A stretch of 64,000 nucleotides of DNA, taken from Acidobacteriaceae bacterium. Lineage in GTDB: Bacteria > Acidobacteriota > Terriglobia > Bryobacterales > Bryobacteraceae. Both the position numbers and the translations under genes were made by a program. The notes beneath the pieces are model-generated. The model worked only from the letters and a program-made list of their open reading frames with translations, was not told where the DNA came from and ran no database searches. Each line of letters opens with the position of its first letter. The stretch's first letter is position 1. Shown piece after piece: positions 17,436 through 26,105 of this stretch. Location: the NCBI GenBank assembly GCA_019233755.1, contig JAFAMD010000021.1, positions 1-64,000 on the forward strand, written 5' to 3'.

Positions 17436-19085
17436 ATGCAAGACAGCAACGACAAGGGCTTCACTGTATACGACGACGTCAGTAGCGTGGTGAACGAAGA
17501 CCTCTCGGCCGGGAATGACCTGAGTGACTTCTTCACCGACCTCGACGGTGGGCCCGTTGACCTTTTAGAGGAACCGAAAGAGTTCAAGAAAGACGAAGAG
17601 GTAGAGGATCTTTCCGATCTCGATCTTTCACCGGGCGCGTTAGACAAAAGCAACGATTCTGTTCGCGTTTATCTTCGCGAAATGGGTATGGTCCCCCTCC
17701 TGACCCGCGAAGGAGAAATCGAGCTTGCCAAGCGCATTGAACGGGGTGAAAATGCCGTCCGCAAAGCGCTTTCCCGATCGCGTCTCGTCATCCAAACGCT
17801 GTTCGCGACAAAGTACTCCCTCGAACGTGGAACGATAGATATCCTCGATATCCTTCAGCCGCCCGATCCGCAACCGGAGCAGGAGGAAGACGACACATTC
17901 TGCACCCTCAAGCAGCACTTCATCGAATCCACGGAAGAACTCGAGAAGCTCTATCGCAAGATCCAGCAGACCGAGCACAAATTGATCAGTACACCGCGGA
18001 ACATGAAGCCCAAGCTGCATCGCAAGCTTCGCTTCGAGTACGCACGGCAGCTGATCTCCATCTCCCGTAAAATTCGCGCGCTATCCTTTTCCACCCGCTA
18101 CCAGCGTTCGCTCAGCCAGACGCTGCGCCGCGTGGTGGATCAGTTGAAGCCGATCGAACAGGAGATCGCCCGCCTGCAGCGCAAACTGGAACAACCGGCG
18201 GTCGCCGAAGGCAGTTCGGCAGCCGCGGTTCGCAAAGAATTGAAGTCGCTTTCAGCACAGTTGCAGGCCATCGAGGACAAATCCGGCACTACTGCCACCG
18301 ATCTGCGCCGTACCTTGCAGATTGTCGAACGCGGTGAAACCGAAACCGAGTCTGCAAAAAAGCGGCTCATAGAAGCTAATCTGCGCCTGGTGGTCTCCGT
18401 TGCCAAAAGGTACACGAATCGGGGCATGCAGTTTCTCGATCTGATTCAGGAAGGCAACATCGGCCTGATGCGGGCGGTGGACAAGTTCGATTACAAGCGC
18501 GGATATAAGTTTTCGACCTACGCGACCTGGTGGGTCCGGCAAGCGGTCACTCGCGCCATTGCCGACCAGGCTCGGACTATTCGCATCCCCGTGCACATGA
18601 TCGAAACGATCAATAAACTGGTCCGGCTGCAGCGTGTGATGCAGCAGGAACTGGGACGTGAACCCACCACAGAAGAGCTTGCGGTCCGCATGGATTTGAC
18701 ACCCAGCAAGATCCGTCGCGTGTTGCGCATCGCGCAGGAGCCGATCTCTCTGCAGACCCCGGTGGGCGAGGAAGAAGAATCCAACTTGGGTGATTTTCTT
18801 GTTGATAGCCGAATGGTCTCGCCGTCCGACGCAGTCATCAATCTCAACCTGCGCGAGCAGACCGCGGAAGTATTGAAGACTCTCAGCCCGCGTGAGGAAA
18901 AAATTGTCAAGATGCGGTTTGGCCTGCAGGATGGCAGCGAACACACGCTGGAAGAGGTAGGCCAGAACTTCGCTGTTACCCGCGAGCGCATCCGCCAGAT
19001 TGAAGCAAAAGCGCTGCGGAAACTACGCCACCCCAGCCGCAGTCACCGCCTGCGCAACTTCCTCGAGCACGGCGCTCCTTCCTAA
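17436..19085 (+). CDS. rpoD: Primary RNA polymerase sigma factor (sigma-70)
   Basis: This housekeeping sigma factor directs RNA polymerase to -35/-10 promoters. Region 1.2 is near 70-100 ([21 protein letters not shown]). A non-conserved insert with charged helices covers about 130-300. Region 2 has [20 protein letters not shown] and [13 protein letters not shown], and region 4 is the helix-turn-helix [20 protein letters not shown]. The N-terminal region 1.1 is short and acidic. The product is 549 residues from the ATG at 17436; a TTG lies one codon upstream, but AAAGG is better spaced for the ATG. The gene is followed by nth. Confidence 0.96.
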   Translation: MQDSNDKGFTVYDDVSSVVNEDLSAGNDLSDFFTDLDGGPVDLLEEPKEFKKDEEVEDLSDLDLSPGALDKSNDSVRVYLREMGMVPLLTREGEIELAKRIERGENAVRKALSRSRLVIQTLFATKYSLERGTIDILDILQPPDPQPEQEEDDTFCTLKQHFIESTEELEKLYRKIQQTEHKLISTPRNMKPKLHRKLRFEYARQLISISRKIRALSFSTRYQRSLSQTLRRVVDQLKPIEQEIARLQRKLEQPAVAEGSSAAAVRKELKSLSAQLQAIEDKSGTTATDLRRTLQIVERGETETESAKKRLIEANLRLVVSVAKRYTNRGMQFLDLIQEGNIGLMRAVDKFDYKRGYKFSTYATWWVRQAVTRAIADQARTIRIPVHMIETINKLVRLQRVMQQELGREPTTEELAVRMDLTPSKIRRVLRIAQEPISLQTPVGEEEESNLGDFLVDSRMVSPSDAVINLNLREQTAEVLKTLSPREEKIVKMRFGLQDGSEHTLEEVGQNFAVTRERIRQIEAKALRKLRHPSRSHRLRNFLEHGAPS

Positions 19086-19203
19086 AACCATCGCAAACGT
19101 CTCCAGCACGGAGCATTCTGCCAGGATTTCGTACGTCAGCGTAACAGCCGGAGAGAGTCGGAATCTTTCCACGGAACGCCTGCGCTATCTTGGTCGTTTC
19201 TGC

Positions 19204-19926
19204 ATGCCCGGAACAGAAACGTCCGCTGAACCAGCCGCTCATCCCATTACACCTTCGCGAAAAGTACCTAAGCCGAAGACTGCCGTGGAGCGAAAAGCGC
19301 GGCTCGAACGGATCCTCGCCGAACTCGACCATCTCTTCCCGCAGGCTACCTGCGCTTTGCATCACCGGAACGCCTGGGAATTGCTCGTCGCCACGATCCT
19401 ATCTGCCCAGTGCACCGATGAGCGCGTTAACAAGGTAACTCCTGAGCTCTTCAAAAAATATCGGACCATTAAAGACTTGGCCAACGCTTCGCAGGACGAA
19501 CTCGCGAACGATATTCGTTCCACCGGCTTCTTTAACAATAAATCGCGCTCGCTGATCGGAGCGGCACGCAAAATCCTCGAGGCATACGATGGCCGCGTGC
19601 CGCAAACAATGGAAGAGCTGCTGACCGTCCCGGGCGCGGCCCGCAAAACTGCGAATGTAGTCCTCGGAACCGCTTACGGCATCGCCTCCGGAATTGTGGT
19701 TGATACGCACGTACAGCGTGTGTCGCAGCGGCTCGATCTCACGAAACATTCTGACCCGGCGAAAATCGAGCAGGACCTCATGAAGACTCTTCCGCAGGAC
19801 AGGTGGATCCTGTTCTCGCATCAGGTGATCCACTTCGGCAGGCAGATCTGCATCGCGCGCAAGCCCCGGTGTGGCTCCTGCCCGCTTGATCCCCTGTGCT
19901 ACGCCAAGGACAAATCGCTCGCCTGA
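19204..19926 (+). CDS. nth: Endonuclease III (DNA glycosylase/AP lyase)
   Basis: Nth removes oxidised pyrimidines and cleaves the abasic site in base excision repair. From the ATG at 19204 the product has 240 residues, close to the family length. The helix-hairpin-helix reads TVPGAARKTANVV, with catalytic Lys148; Asp167 lies in VVDTHVQRV. Cys216, Cys223, Cys226 and Cys232 give the C-x6-C-x2-C-x5-C pattern of the 4Fe-4S cluster. The frame is open to 19000, but that would overlap the rpoD end; no strong ribosome binding site precedes 19204. The stop overlaps the next start in TGATG, so translation is probably coupled to the kinase gene. Confidence 0.93.
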   Translation: MPGTETSAEPAAHPITPSRKVPKPKTAVERKARLERILAELDHLFPQATCALHHRNAWELLVATILSAQCTDERVNKVTPELFKKYRTIKDLANASQDELANDIRSTGFFNNKSRSLIGAARKILEAYDGRVPQTMEELLTVPGAARKTANVVLGTAYGIASGIVVDTHVQRVSQRLDLTKHSDPAKIEQDLMKTLPQDRWILFSHQVIHFGRQICIARKPRCGSCPLDPLCYAKDKSLA

Positions 19927-20873
19927 TGCCAAGCCTATATCTTGGAATCGACGGGGGCCAGTCCAGCACAACGGCCCTCATCGCAGACGAAACGGGCCGC
20001 GTTCTGGGATGCGGCACAGGTGGTCCTTGCAATCACGTCACCGGCGCCGAAGCCCGCGCAAAATTTCTCAGGGCCGTCGGCGACTGTATCGCACAGGCCT
20101 GCCAGGAAGCGCAACTGGATGCCGCGACAGTTCACTTCGCCGCCGTCTGCTGCGGTTTTAGCGGCGGGGCGGAAGATAAGGACGCCTTTGTGCGAGAGCT
20201 GATTCGCAGCGGGCGCTATAAGGTCACTCACGACGCCGAAATTGCACTGACCGGAGCCACCGCGGGCGCACCGGGGATCATCGTCATCGCGGGCACCGGA
20301 TCCATGGCCTTTGGCCGTAACGCAGAAGGCAAGACGGCGCGTGCAGGCGGTTGGGGATACGTGTTCGGCGATGAAGGCGGCGCCTTCGACCTCGTCCGCC
20401 GCGGTCTTCGGGCGGCTCTGCGATGGGAGGAAGGATGGGGCCCGGCAACCGTTCTTCACGCACTCCTGCTTGAATCCGCCGGGGCCGAGACGGCCAATGC
20501 GCTCCTGCATCGGTTTTATGTAACGCCACGTTCGGAAATCGCGCGGCTCGCGCCTTTGGTGACGGAGGCGGCGGAAGCCGGGGACGCGATCGCCGGAGCT
20601 GTTATAAACTATGCAGCGTCAGCACTCGTGGGATATGTCGAGGGCGTTTACCGGCACCTGTTCCCTTCGGGCGGCCAGGTGCCAGTCGCCTATATCGGCG
20701 GCGTATTCCGCAGCATGCCGGCGCTCGTCGCTTTCAGAGACAAACTGCAGGCTTCCATAAACTGCGAAGCGGTCCCGCCGCGGCTCAGCCCAGCCGCAGG
20801 TGCAGTGCTGGACGCATTGCGTCTGGACGGCAATGCTGCGAACTTGTCCGGCGCGAACTTGAAGGCGGACTAG
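19926..20873 (+). CDS. BadF/BadG-type ATPase, probable N-acetylglucosamine kinase
   Basis: This 315-residue protein has the actin-like ATPase fold of the BadF/BadG/BcrA/BcrD family. The phosphate-1 loop is GIDGGQSSTTALIADETG at the N-terminus, the second phosphate motif IVIAGTGSMAFG is near 118, and the GGWGYVFGDEGGAFDLV block is near 140, as in GlcNAc kinases. It probably phosphorylates an amino sugar salvaged from cell wall turnover, but sugar specificity cannot be read with certainty. The ATG at 19926 overlaps the nth stop by one base. It converges on the mscS gene 22 bp downstream. Confidence 0.85.
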   Translation: MPSLYLGIDGGQSSTTALIADETGRVLGCGTGGPCNHVTGAEARAKFLRAVGDCIAQACQEAQLDAATVHFAAVCCGFSGGAEDKDAFVRELIRSGRYKVTHDAEIALTGATAGAPGIIVIAGTGSMAFGRNAEGKTARAGGWGYVFGDEGGAFDLVRRGLRAALRWEEGWGPATVLHALLLESAGAETANALLHRFYVTPRSEIARLAPLVTEAAEAGDAIAGAVINYAASALVGYVEGVYRHLFPSGGQVPVAYIGGVFRSMPALVAFRDKLQASINCEAVPPRLSPAAGAVLDALRLDGNAANLSGANLKAD

Positions 20874-20895
20874 CAGGCACAGACAGGCTCTCTTT

Positions 20896-22602
20896 TCAGC
20901 TATTGTTACGGCCGGCGCTCACGCCGCTGCCGTCTCCTGTGCCGCCCGGCAATGCGACCGGCGGATGTTCGCGCGTTGCCATTGCCACGTCCCACGGTAT
21001 GGTGATCGATTCCGCGAACGGCACGGCGAAACCAATTTCCCGCTCCGCCGCGATGTCCATGATTTTCAGCAGCAGCTCCGATTGCACGATCAGAAACTGG
21101 TTATAGTCCAGAGTCAGCACATAGGCGAAAATATCGAGTTGCAGTGATTGCGGCGTAATTTTCGTAAACCGCAACGGCACCCCGGATGCATCCACCATCG
21201 GATGCTCCTCAAGGAGCTTCGTCACCGCCTCCATCATCTCCCGAACTTGCGCCGGCGATGTCTCCGGCCGGAGTTGCAGCGAGGGATGGAACCACATCTT
21301 TTCCCGTTTCGAAAAATTCTCGAGCGTCATCGTCGAGAACTGCGAGTTCGGAACGGTCACCAGCGTCCGGTCTGGCGTTCGGATGCGCGTGGACCGCAGC
21401 CCTATGTCTTCTACGGTTCCCGTTTGGCCGCCGAACTGGCACACATCGCCCACCAGCACGGCGCGATCGCTAATCAGCGAGAAGCCGCCAAACAGGTTTT
21501 CAATCGTCTTCTGAGCCGCCAGGGCGAGTGCGAGTCCGCCGACTCCGAGGCCCGCCAGGATCGCGTTCGTATTGTAGCCCCACTCGGAAAGGGTAATCAG
21601 CGCAGCGAGAATGAAGATGCAAATCTTCACGATCCGCAGACCGAGCGGCACCACTGAGTAGGAGAGCGCTCGCTCACGCGGATTCATTCGCGAGATCACG
21701 TGATCCGAAACAACGTCAAGAATGCGCGTCACCAACGCCGCGGACCCGAACACAAACAGAAGCGCCATCAGCTTCAGCAGGTATTCGCGCAGCAACGCTG
21801 ACGGCGCAAGGAATTCCATTGCCGCCCTAAAGACAAGAACGCTAAGAATCAGCCGCAGCGGCCCGGAGAACATATGAAAGCGATGCGCGGCATCGAATGA
21901 CTTCGCGTAGCGCTTCGCCAGTACCTTGGCCGCAGCCAGAAAAATCGCAGAAAGCCACTCTGATAGGAGCGCCAGAAGCAGCGCCAGCAGCGCCATCGCG
22001 ATCCACACCCATAGCGGGGTGCCGATGAACATGACCTTGACCAACAGTTCGGGCAATCGTGACTCGATCGCCGAGTTTGGTGTAATGCGGCTGCTCAGTT
22101 CGCGAATCCGTGCCACGCTGGACGCCGAAACGAGCCACACTTGTATTCCCTGCTGATTAACGCGTTCCAGTTGCAGTGTGACCGCTTCTCCGTTGACGTC
22201 GAACGTCGCAAGGCTGTCGAAACCCGGCGCCAGACCGTCTTCGGTATCACCCTCGGGCGCGTTGCTCAAGTCGTTAACCTCGAATCGCGGATTGCGATTG
22301 AGCAGAACGCAGAGGGCTCTCGCCAGTTCAGCACCCTGGGTTGGACGTTGCGAGGCGGCGACGCTTTGCAAATCCAGGTACTGCGCAGCCGCCGAGAACC
22401 GATTGCCGTGGCACGCTTCGAGCAAATAGTGGATCGAACTGCGCGGCGTCTCCCTTTTGAGGGGATCTGAGGGAGTCGGCGTATTGCTGGCCGGCTTCGC
22501 CCCTGTCAGTAGACTGCCGAGCGACTGGGAGGAGGCCACTGCCGGCGCCAGCAGCGCCCACAGCAGGGCAGCGCATGTTGCAGCTCTCGAAAACAAAACC
22601 AT
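20896..22602 (-). CDS. MscS-family mechanosensitive channel with exported N-terminal domain
   Basis: This 568-residue protein opens in response to membrane tension and releases solutes during hypo-osmotic shock. A signal peptide (about 1-24) is followed by an extracytoplasmic region of about 160 residues, then several membrane helices. The pore-lining helix is AGLGVGGLALALAAQKTIEN. The cytosolic MscS beta domain follows, with GGQTGTVEDIGLRSTRIRT and VPNSQF. A strong AGGAG lies only one base before the ATG at 22602, but six bases before a TTG two codons later, so initiation may really be at 22596. It diverges from the sedolisin gene. Confidence 0.9.
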   Translation of the reverse strand: MVLFSRAATCAALLWALLAPAVASSQSLGSLLTGAKPASNTPTPSDPLKRETPRSSIHYLLEACHGNRFSAAAQYLDLQSVAASQRPTQGAELARALCVLLNRNPRFEVNDLSNAPEGDTEDGLAPGFDSLATFDVNGEAVTLQLERVNQQGIQVWLVSASSVARIRELSSRITPNSAIESRLPELLVKVMFIGTPLWVWIAMALLALLLALLSEWLSAIFLAAAKVLAKRYAKSFDAAHRFHMFSGPLRLILSVLVFRAAMEFLAPSALLREYLLKLMALLFVFGSAALVTRILDVVSDHVISRMNPRERALSYSVVPLGLRIVKICIFILAALITLSEWGYNTNAILAGLGVGGLALALAAQKTIENLFGGFSLISDRAVLVGDVCQFGGQTGTVEDIGLRSTRIRTPDRTLVTVPNSQFSTMTLENFSKREKMWFHPSLQLRPETSPAQVREMMEAVTKLLEEHPMVDASGVPLRFTKITPQSLQLDIFAYVLTLDYNQFLIVQSELLLKIMDIAAEREIGFAVPFAESITIPWDVAMATREHPPVALPGGTGDGSGVSAGRNNS

Positions 22603-22647
22603 GCTCCTAACTAGCCTACAAGTTTCTCCATCGAGGATCTCCTGGCG

Positions 22648-22682
22648 AAACCCGAAAGCTGGTCACAGCTTCTTCCGGGTTT
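22648..22682. repeat. Interrupted inverted repeat between mscS and the sedolisin gene
   Basis: AAACCCG at 22648-22654 pairs with CGGGTTT at 22676-22682. Inside it, AAGCT at 22656-22660 pairs with AGCTT at 22667-22671, leaving a six-base loop. It sits in the 194-bp divergent intergenic region and is followed rightward by an AT-rich tract (about 22690-22745) that could hold the sedolisin promoter. It may be an operator or a leader hairpin; which is not decided. Confidence 0.5.
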
Positions 22683-22796
22683 CATGGCTTCGTTTCAACT
22701 TATTTATCTTCTTATAGTTACATCTTTTTATTCAAGGTTCACATTGTACTTCTCCGGCTAGCCATCGCTAGGCTTTACGCAGGAGCAAGAACATTC

Positions 22797-24326
22797 ATGT
22801 CTTCTCATGTCACCCTCTGCGGTAGTCGCCTGAACCACCCTCGTCACTCAGAACCTGCTGGCGAAGCCGCCCCCGATGAAGTTATCCATGTGAATCTCGT
22901 GGTGCGCCGTCGCAATCCGGTGCCCGATGTCGCCCTTCATCAGCAGCTTTCGCGTGACCGGTTCGCACTCGCTCACGGGGCGGACCCGGCCGACATCCAG
23001 GTCGTGGAGGATTTTGCCTCCGCACATCGTCTCGCTATCCGCCGCATCCACCCGGCATCGCGCGTCATTACGCTTACCGGCCGCTTATCTGAACTAATTG
23101 CCATCTTCGGGGCATCGGTCGAGATGCGCCGAATGGGCGCCAATACTTTCCGTTCGTGTCAGGGCGAGTTGATCCTTCCTGCCGAGTTAGCAGAACGAGT
23201 CGTCGCCGTCTTCGGATTTGATCAGCGGCCCCTCGCCCGGACGCATCACATTCACCAGCGCACCAGCGGTGTCTCCTACACACCGACAGAAGTGGCGAAA
23301 CTCTATCATTTTCCTGCTGCTACTGGCAAGAATCAGACCATCGCGCTGATCGAACTCGGCGGCGGATATCGCAACTCGGATCTTCAGGCGTATTGGCGGC
23401 AGGTCGGCGTGGGCAATGTCTCAGTTGCTGCCGTCTCGGTCGACGGTGGCAACAACAGCCCTGTCGGCGACCCCAACAGTGCTGACGGTGAAGTAGTCCT
23501 TGATATCGAAGTCGCCGGAGCAGTGGCGCCTGATGCGCGTATCGCGGTGTATTTCGCAGGCAATACCGATCAGGGATTTCTCGACGCCATCAACGCTGCC
23601 ATTCACGACACCGTTCGCAGGCCATCAGTAATCTCAATCAGTTGGGGCGCGCCGGAGAAAGAATGGACGCCGCAGGCATTGAACGCATTCAACGCAGCCT
23701 TCCACGATGCGGCGTTGCTCGGCATCACGGTCTGTGCCGCCGCCGGAGACAATGGCTCTTCCGATGGCGAGGAGGACGGCCTGAATCACGCGGACTTTCC
23801 CGCCTCCAGCCCCTGGGTCCTGGGGTGCGGCGGAACTCGTCTGATCAGCGAGAACGGCAGCATTCAATCCGAAACCGTATGGAATGACGGCACAAACGGC
23901 GGCGCCACAGGCGGCGGTGTTAGTTCGCACTTCGCCAAGCCCGAATATCAGGCGCACATCAACGTGCCTGTCTCGAGGGAAACGAAAAGAACGGGGCGCG
24001 GTGTGCCGGACGTGGCGGCGGTGGCGGATCCCGAGACCGGCTATCAAATCCTGGTCGACGGTCAGATGGGCGTGGTTGGGGGCACCAGTGCGGTCGCTCC
24101 GCTTTGGGCTGGCCTCATTGCGCTGTTCAACGAAGAGCTCGACAAACATCTCGGCTGGCTCAACCCGACCCTCTATGGCGCCATTTCGCAGCATGGGGCG
24201 CTGCATGATATTACGTCCGGAACGAACGGCGCCTACCGCGCTCAATCCGGTTGGGATGCATGCACGGGCCTGGGTTCGCCCAACGGCCAAGCCATCCTGG
24301 ATGTTTTGAAACAATCTGCCAAGTAG
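22797..24326 (+). CDS. Sedolisin-type serine-carboxyl protease (S53, kumamolisin-like)
   Basis: Sedolisins are acid-active endopeptidases made as self-cleaving proenzymes. The 509-residue product has a pro-domain at about 30-150 and a catalytic domain. The catalytic Glu232 and Asp236 lie in DGEVVLDIEVAG, oxyanion Asp318 in AAAGDNGSSDG, and Ser431 in VGGTSAVAPLWAGL. The usual SGTS is GGTS here, with the Thr-Ser retained. A C-terminal calcium-site region (DITSGTNGAY, GWDACTGLGSP) is present. There is no obvious signal peptide at the ATG at 22797, although the family is normally secreted. The gene ends in a hairpin shared with pyrF. Confidence 0.92.
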   Translation: MSSHVTLCGSRLNHPRHSEPAGEAAPDEVIHVNLVVRRRNPVPDVALHQQLSRDRFALAHGADPADIQVVEDFASAHRLAIRRIHPASRVITLTGRLSELIAIFGASVEMRRMGANTFRSCQGELILPAELAERVVAVFGFDQRPLARTHHIHQRTSGVSYTPTEVAKLYHFPAATGKNQTIALIELGGGYRNSDLQAYWRQVGVGNVSVAAVSVDGGNNSPVGDPNSADGEVVLDIEVAGAVAPDARIAVYFAGNTDQGFLDAINAAIHDTVRRPSVISISWGAPEKEWTPQALNAFNAAFHDAALLGITVCAAAGDNGSSDGEEDGLNHADFPASSPWVLGCGGTRLISENGSIQSETVWNDGTNGGATGGGVSSHFAKPEYQAHINVPVSRETKRTGRGVPDVAAVADPETGYQILVDGQMGVVGGTSAVAPLWAGLIALFNEELDKHLGWLNPTLYGAISQHGALHDITSGTNGAYRAQSGWDACTGLGSPNGQAILDVLKQSAK

Positions 24327-24327
24327 C

Positions 24328-24369
24328 GTTTGAAACGGGGCACGAGCGATCAGTGCCCGTGAATCAAAC
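24328..24369. terminator. Bidirectional hairpin between the sedolisin gene and pyrF
   Basis: GTTTGA (24328-24333) pairs with TCAAAC (24364-24369). ACGGGGCAC pairs with GTGCCCGT (24353-24360) with one bulged G. The structure begins right after the protease stop and includes the pyrF stop. A long U-tract is missing, so termination is inferred from position. Confidence 0.5.
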
Positions 24370-25062
24370 TGGTTGTCGAATCTCAGCGAGGATCTGCTCA
24401 CAAGCCGCACGAGGATCAGCCGCCCGAGTCACCTGCCGTCCGATTACAAGGTAATCGGCGCCATCGCGAATTGCTTCCGCTGGCGTGGCCACACGCTTCT
24501 GGTCGCCTTTCGCAGCACCCGCCGAGCGCACACCGGGCGTTACCAGCTTCAACTTCGGGCCGCCCACCAGCCGCACGCGCGCCACCTCGAGAGGAGAGCA
24601 CACGATCCCGTCGATGCCGCTCTCTGCGGCCTTCTTCACTCGCAGCTCGACGAGATCCGAAACCGGTACGAGATAGCCCAGATCCGCGAGATCCTCCTGA
24701 TCGAAGCTGGTCAGAACTGTGACGGCGAGCAACTTCGTTGCACTGCGTTGACGCCCTTCCACCGCCGCTTTCATGATCGTGCGGCTGCCGTGCACGGTCA
24801 GGAACGTCACTTTACCGGTGTCGCAGATTCGCTGCGTCGCTCTCTTCACCGTCTCGCCGATGTCGTACAGCTTTAAATCGAGAAAGACTTTCTTGCCCAG
24901 CGAGCTCAACTGCGAAACGAAATCCATTCCAGCTACGGCATATAACTCCATGCCGACCTTGTAAAAATCGGCTCCGTCGCCGATGCTGTCGACCAGGCGC
25001 AGTGCCTCGGCTGTGCTCTCGACGTCAAGCGCAATGATCAGCGGGTTCTCACTCTTGCTCAT
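24364..25062 (-). CDS. pyrF: Orotidine 5'-phosphate decarboxylase
   Basis: This enzyme catalyses the last step of UMP synthesis, decarboxylating OMP. The 232-residue TIM barrel has the catalytic DLKLYDIGET block (Asp62, Lys64, Asp67). Other family blocks are IIALDVES at the N-terminus, VTPGVRSAGAAKGDQKRVATP and DYLVIGRQVT at the phosphate-binding end. The ATG overlaps the selD stop by four bases (ATGA), so the two are translationally coupled. This is an uncommon pairing, since pyrF usually sits with other pyrimidine genes or alone. Confidence 0.95.
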   Translation of the reverse strand: MSKSENPLIIALDVESTAEALRLVDSIGDGADFYKVGMELYAVAGMDFVSQLSSLGKKVFLDLKLYDIGETVKRATQRICDTGKVTFLTVHGSRTIMKAAVEGRQRSATKLLAVTVLTSFDQEDLADLGYLVPVSDLVELRVKKAAESGIDGIVCSPLEVARVRLVGGPKLKLVTPGVRSAGAAKGDQKRVATPAEAIRDGADYLVIGRQVTRAADPRAACEQILAEIRQPV

Positions 25063-26093
25063 GCCCTCACCTCGATCGGTTTGATGCCGCGTTGGCTTAC
25101 TCGCCCGATAACGTATGCATCAGGGTATTTGCTAAGCAACTGCTCCGCCTCTCCTGCCGGTAGCGAGATCAGCAGTCCGCCCGACGTTTGCGGATCGTAC
25201 AGCAGCGATTGAATCTCGTCCGGAATCTCCGGCGCCATCCTCACACAGCTCTCCACAAAGTCTCGATTATTATTCAAACCACCCGCATGCGCGCCGGCCT
25301 TTGAATATTCGATGGCTCCTGGGAGGAAGCGAACACTGCTTGCGGTAATTTCGAGCGTCACATTGCTTCCTAACGCCATTTCGCGCGCATGGCCGAGAAG
25401 TCCGAAACCCGTGACATCCGTGCAGGCATTCGCCTGCACACTCAGCATCGCCTCGCATGCGGACCGGTTCAGGGTGAGCATCTGCCCAATGGAAGCATCC
25501 ATGTGGTCCTGCTCTACAATTCCCTTCTTTAGCGCTGTCGAGATAACGCCCGTGCCGATTCGCTTCGTGAACAGCAGTACGTCTCCAGGCCTGGCGTTCG
25601 CATTCGTCAGCACACGGCGCGGATCCACTAAGCCTGTGACCGCGTACCCGAATTTCACTTCTTCTTCCGAGATACTGTGGCCGCCGAGAATCACGCAGTC
25701 TGCTTCATGGATCTTGTCCGCCCCACCCCGCAGAATCGCCTCCAGATCGTTGATCTCGCCCTTTGCAGGAAACACTACGAGCGAGAGGGCCGTCACCGGC
25801 TTCCCGCCCATCGCATAAACATCACTCAGGGCATTCGCCGCTGCGATACCGCCGAAGGTATACGGGTCGTCGACGATGGGTGTGAAAAAATCCACCGTCT
25901 GCACCATCGCGAGCGGCCTGCCGCCCGCTTCGGTCAGGTCGTACACGCCCGCATCATCCGCGGTGTTATATCCGACAAGCACCTTCTCGTTGGATACATG
26001 CGGCACGCTTTTCAGCGCACGATCTAAGATTTTTGGGCTGAGCTTTGAGGCACAGCCGCCGGCCTTTACATTCGCGGTGAGTTTGGTCGCCAT
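25059..26093 (-). CDS. selD: Selenide, water dikinase (selenophosphate synthetase)
   Basis: SelD makes selenophosphate from selenide and ATP, the selenium donor for selenocysteine tRNA and 2-selenouridine tRNA. The 344-residue product has the glycine-rich N-terminal segment GGCASKLSP with the conserved Cys14 and Lys17; the site is cysteine, not a TGA codon. Later blocks include YDLTEAGGRPLAMVQTVDFF, GGHSISEEEVKFGYAVTG and TDVTGFGLLGH. I prefer the ATG at 26093 over the TTG one codon upstream. No selA, selB, selU or tRNA-Sec gene is in the window, so which selenium pathway it serves is unknown. It follows the addA-like gene by 12 bp. Confidence 0.94.
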   Translation of the reverse strand: MATKLTANVKAGGCASKLSPKILDRALKSVPHVSNEKVLVGYNTADDAGVYDLTEAGGRPLAMVQTVDFFTPIVDDPYTFGGIAAANALSDVYAMGGKPVTALSLVVFPAKGEINDLEAILRGGADKIHEADCVILGGHSISEEEVKFGYAVTGLVDPRRVLTNANARPGDVLLFTKRIGTGVISTALKKGIVEQDHMDASIGQMLTLNRSACEAMLSVQANACTDVTGFGLLGHAREMALGSNVTLEITASSVRFLPGAIEYSKAGAHAGGLNNNRDFVESCVRMAPEIPDEIQSLLYDPQTSGGLLISLPAGEAEQLLSKYPDAYVIGRVSQRGIKPIEVRA

Positions 26094-26105
26094 CAATATC
26101 AGTAT

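Noticed and set aside
23634-24410. Minus-strand open frame across the sedolisin 3' end
   Set aside because: It is antisense to the protease catalytic domain; no homology signal.
25059-26093. Selenocysteine in SelD
   Set aside because: The catalytic position is an ordinary cysteine codon and there is no in-frame TGA.
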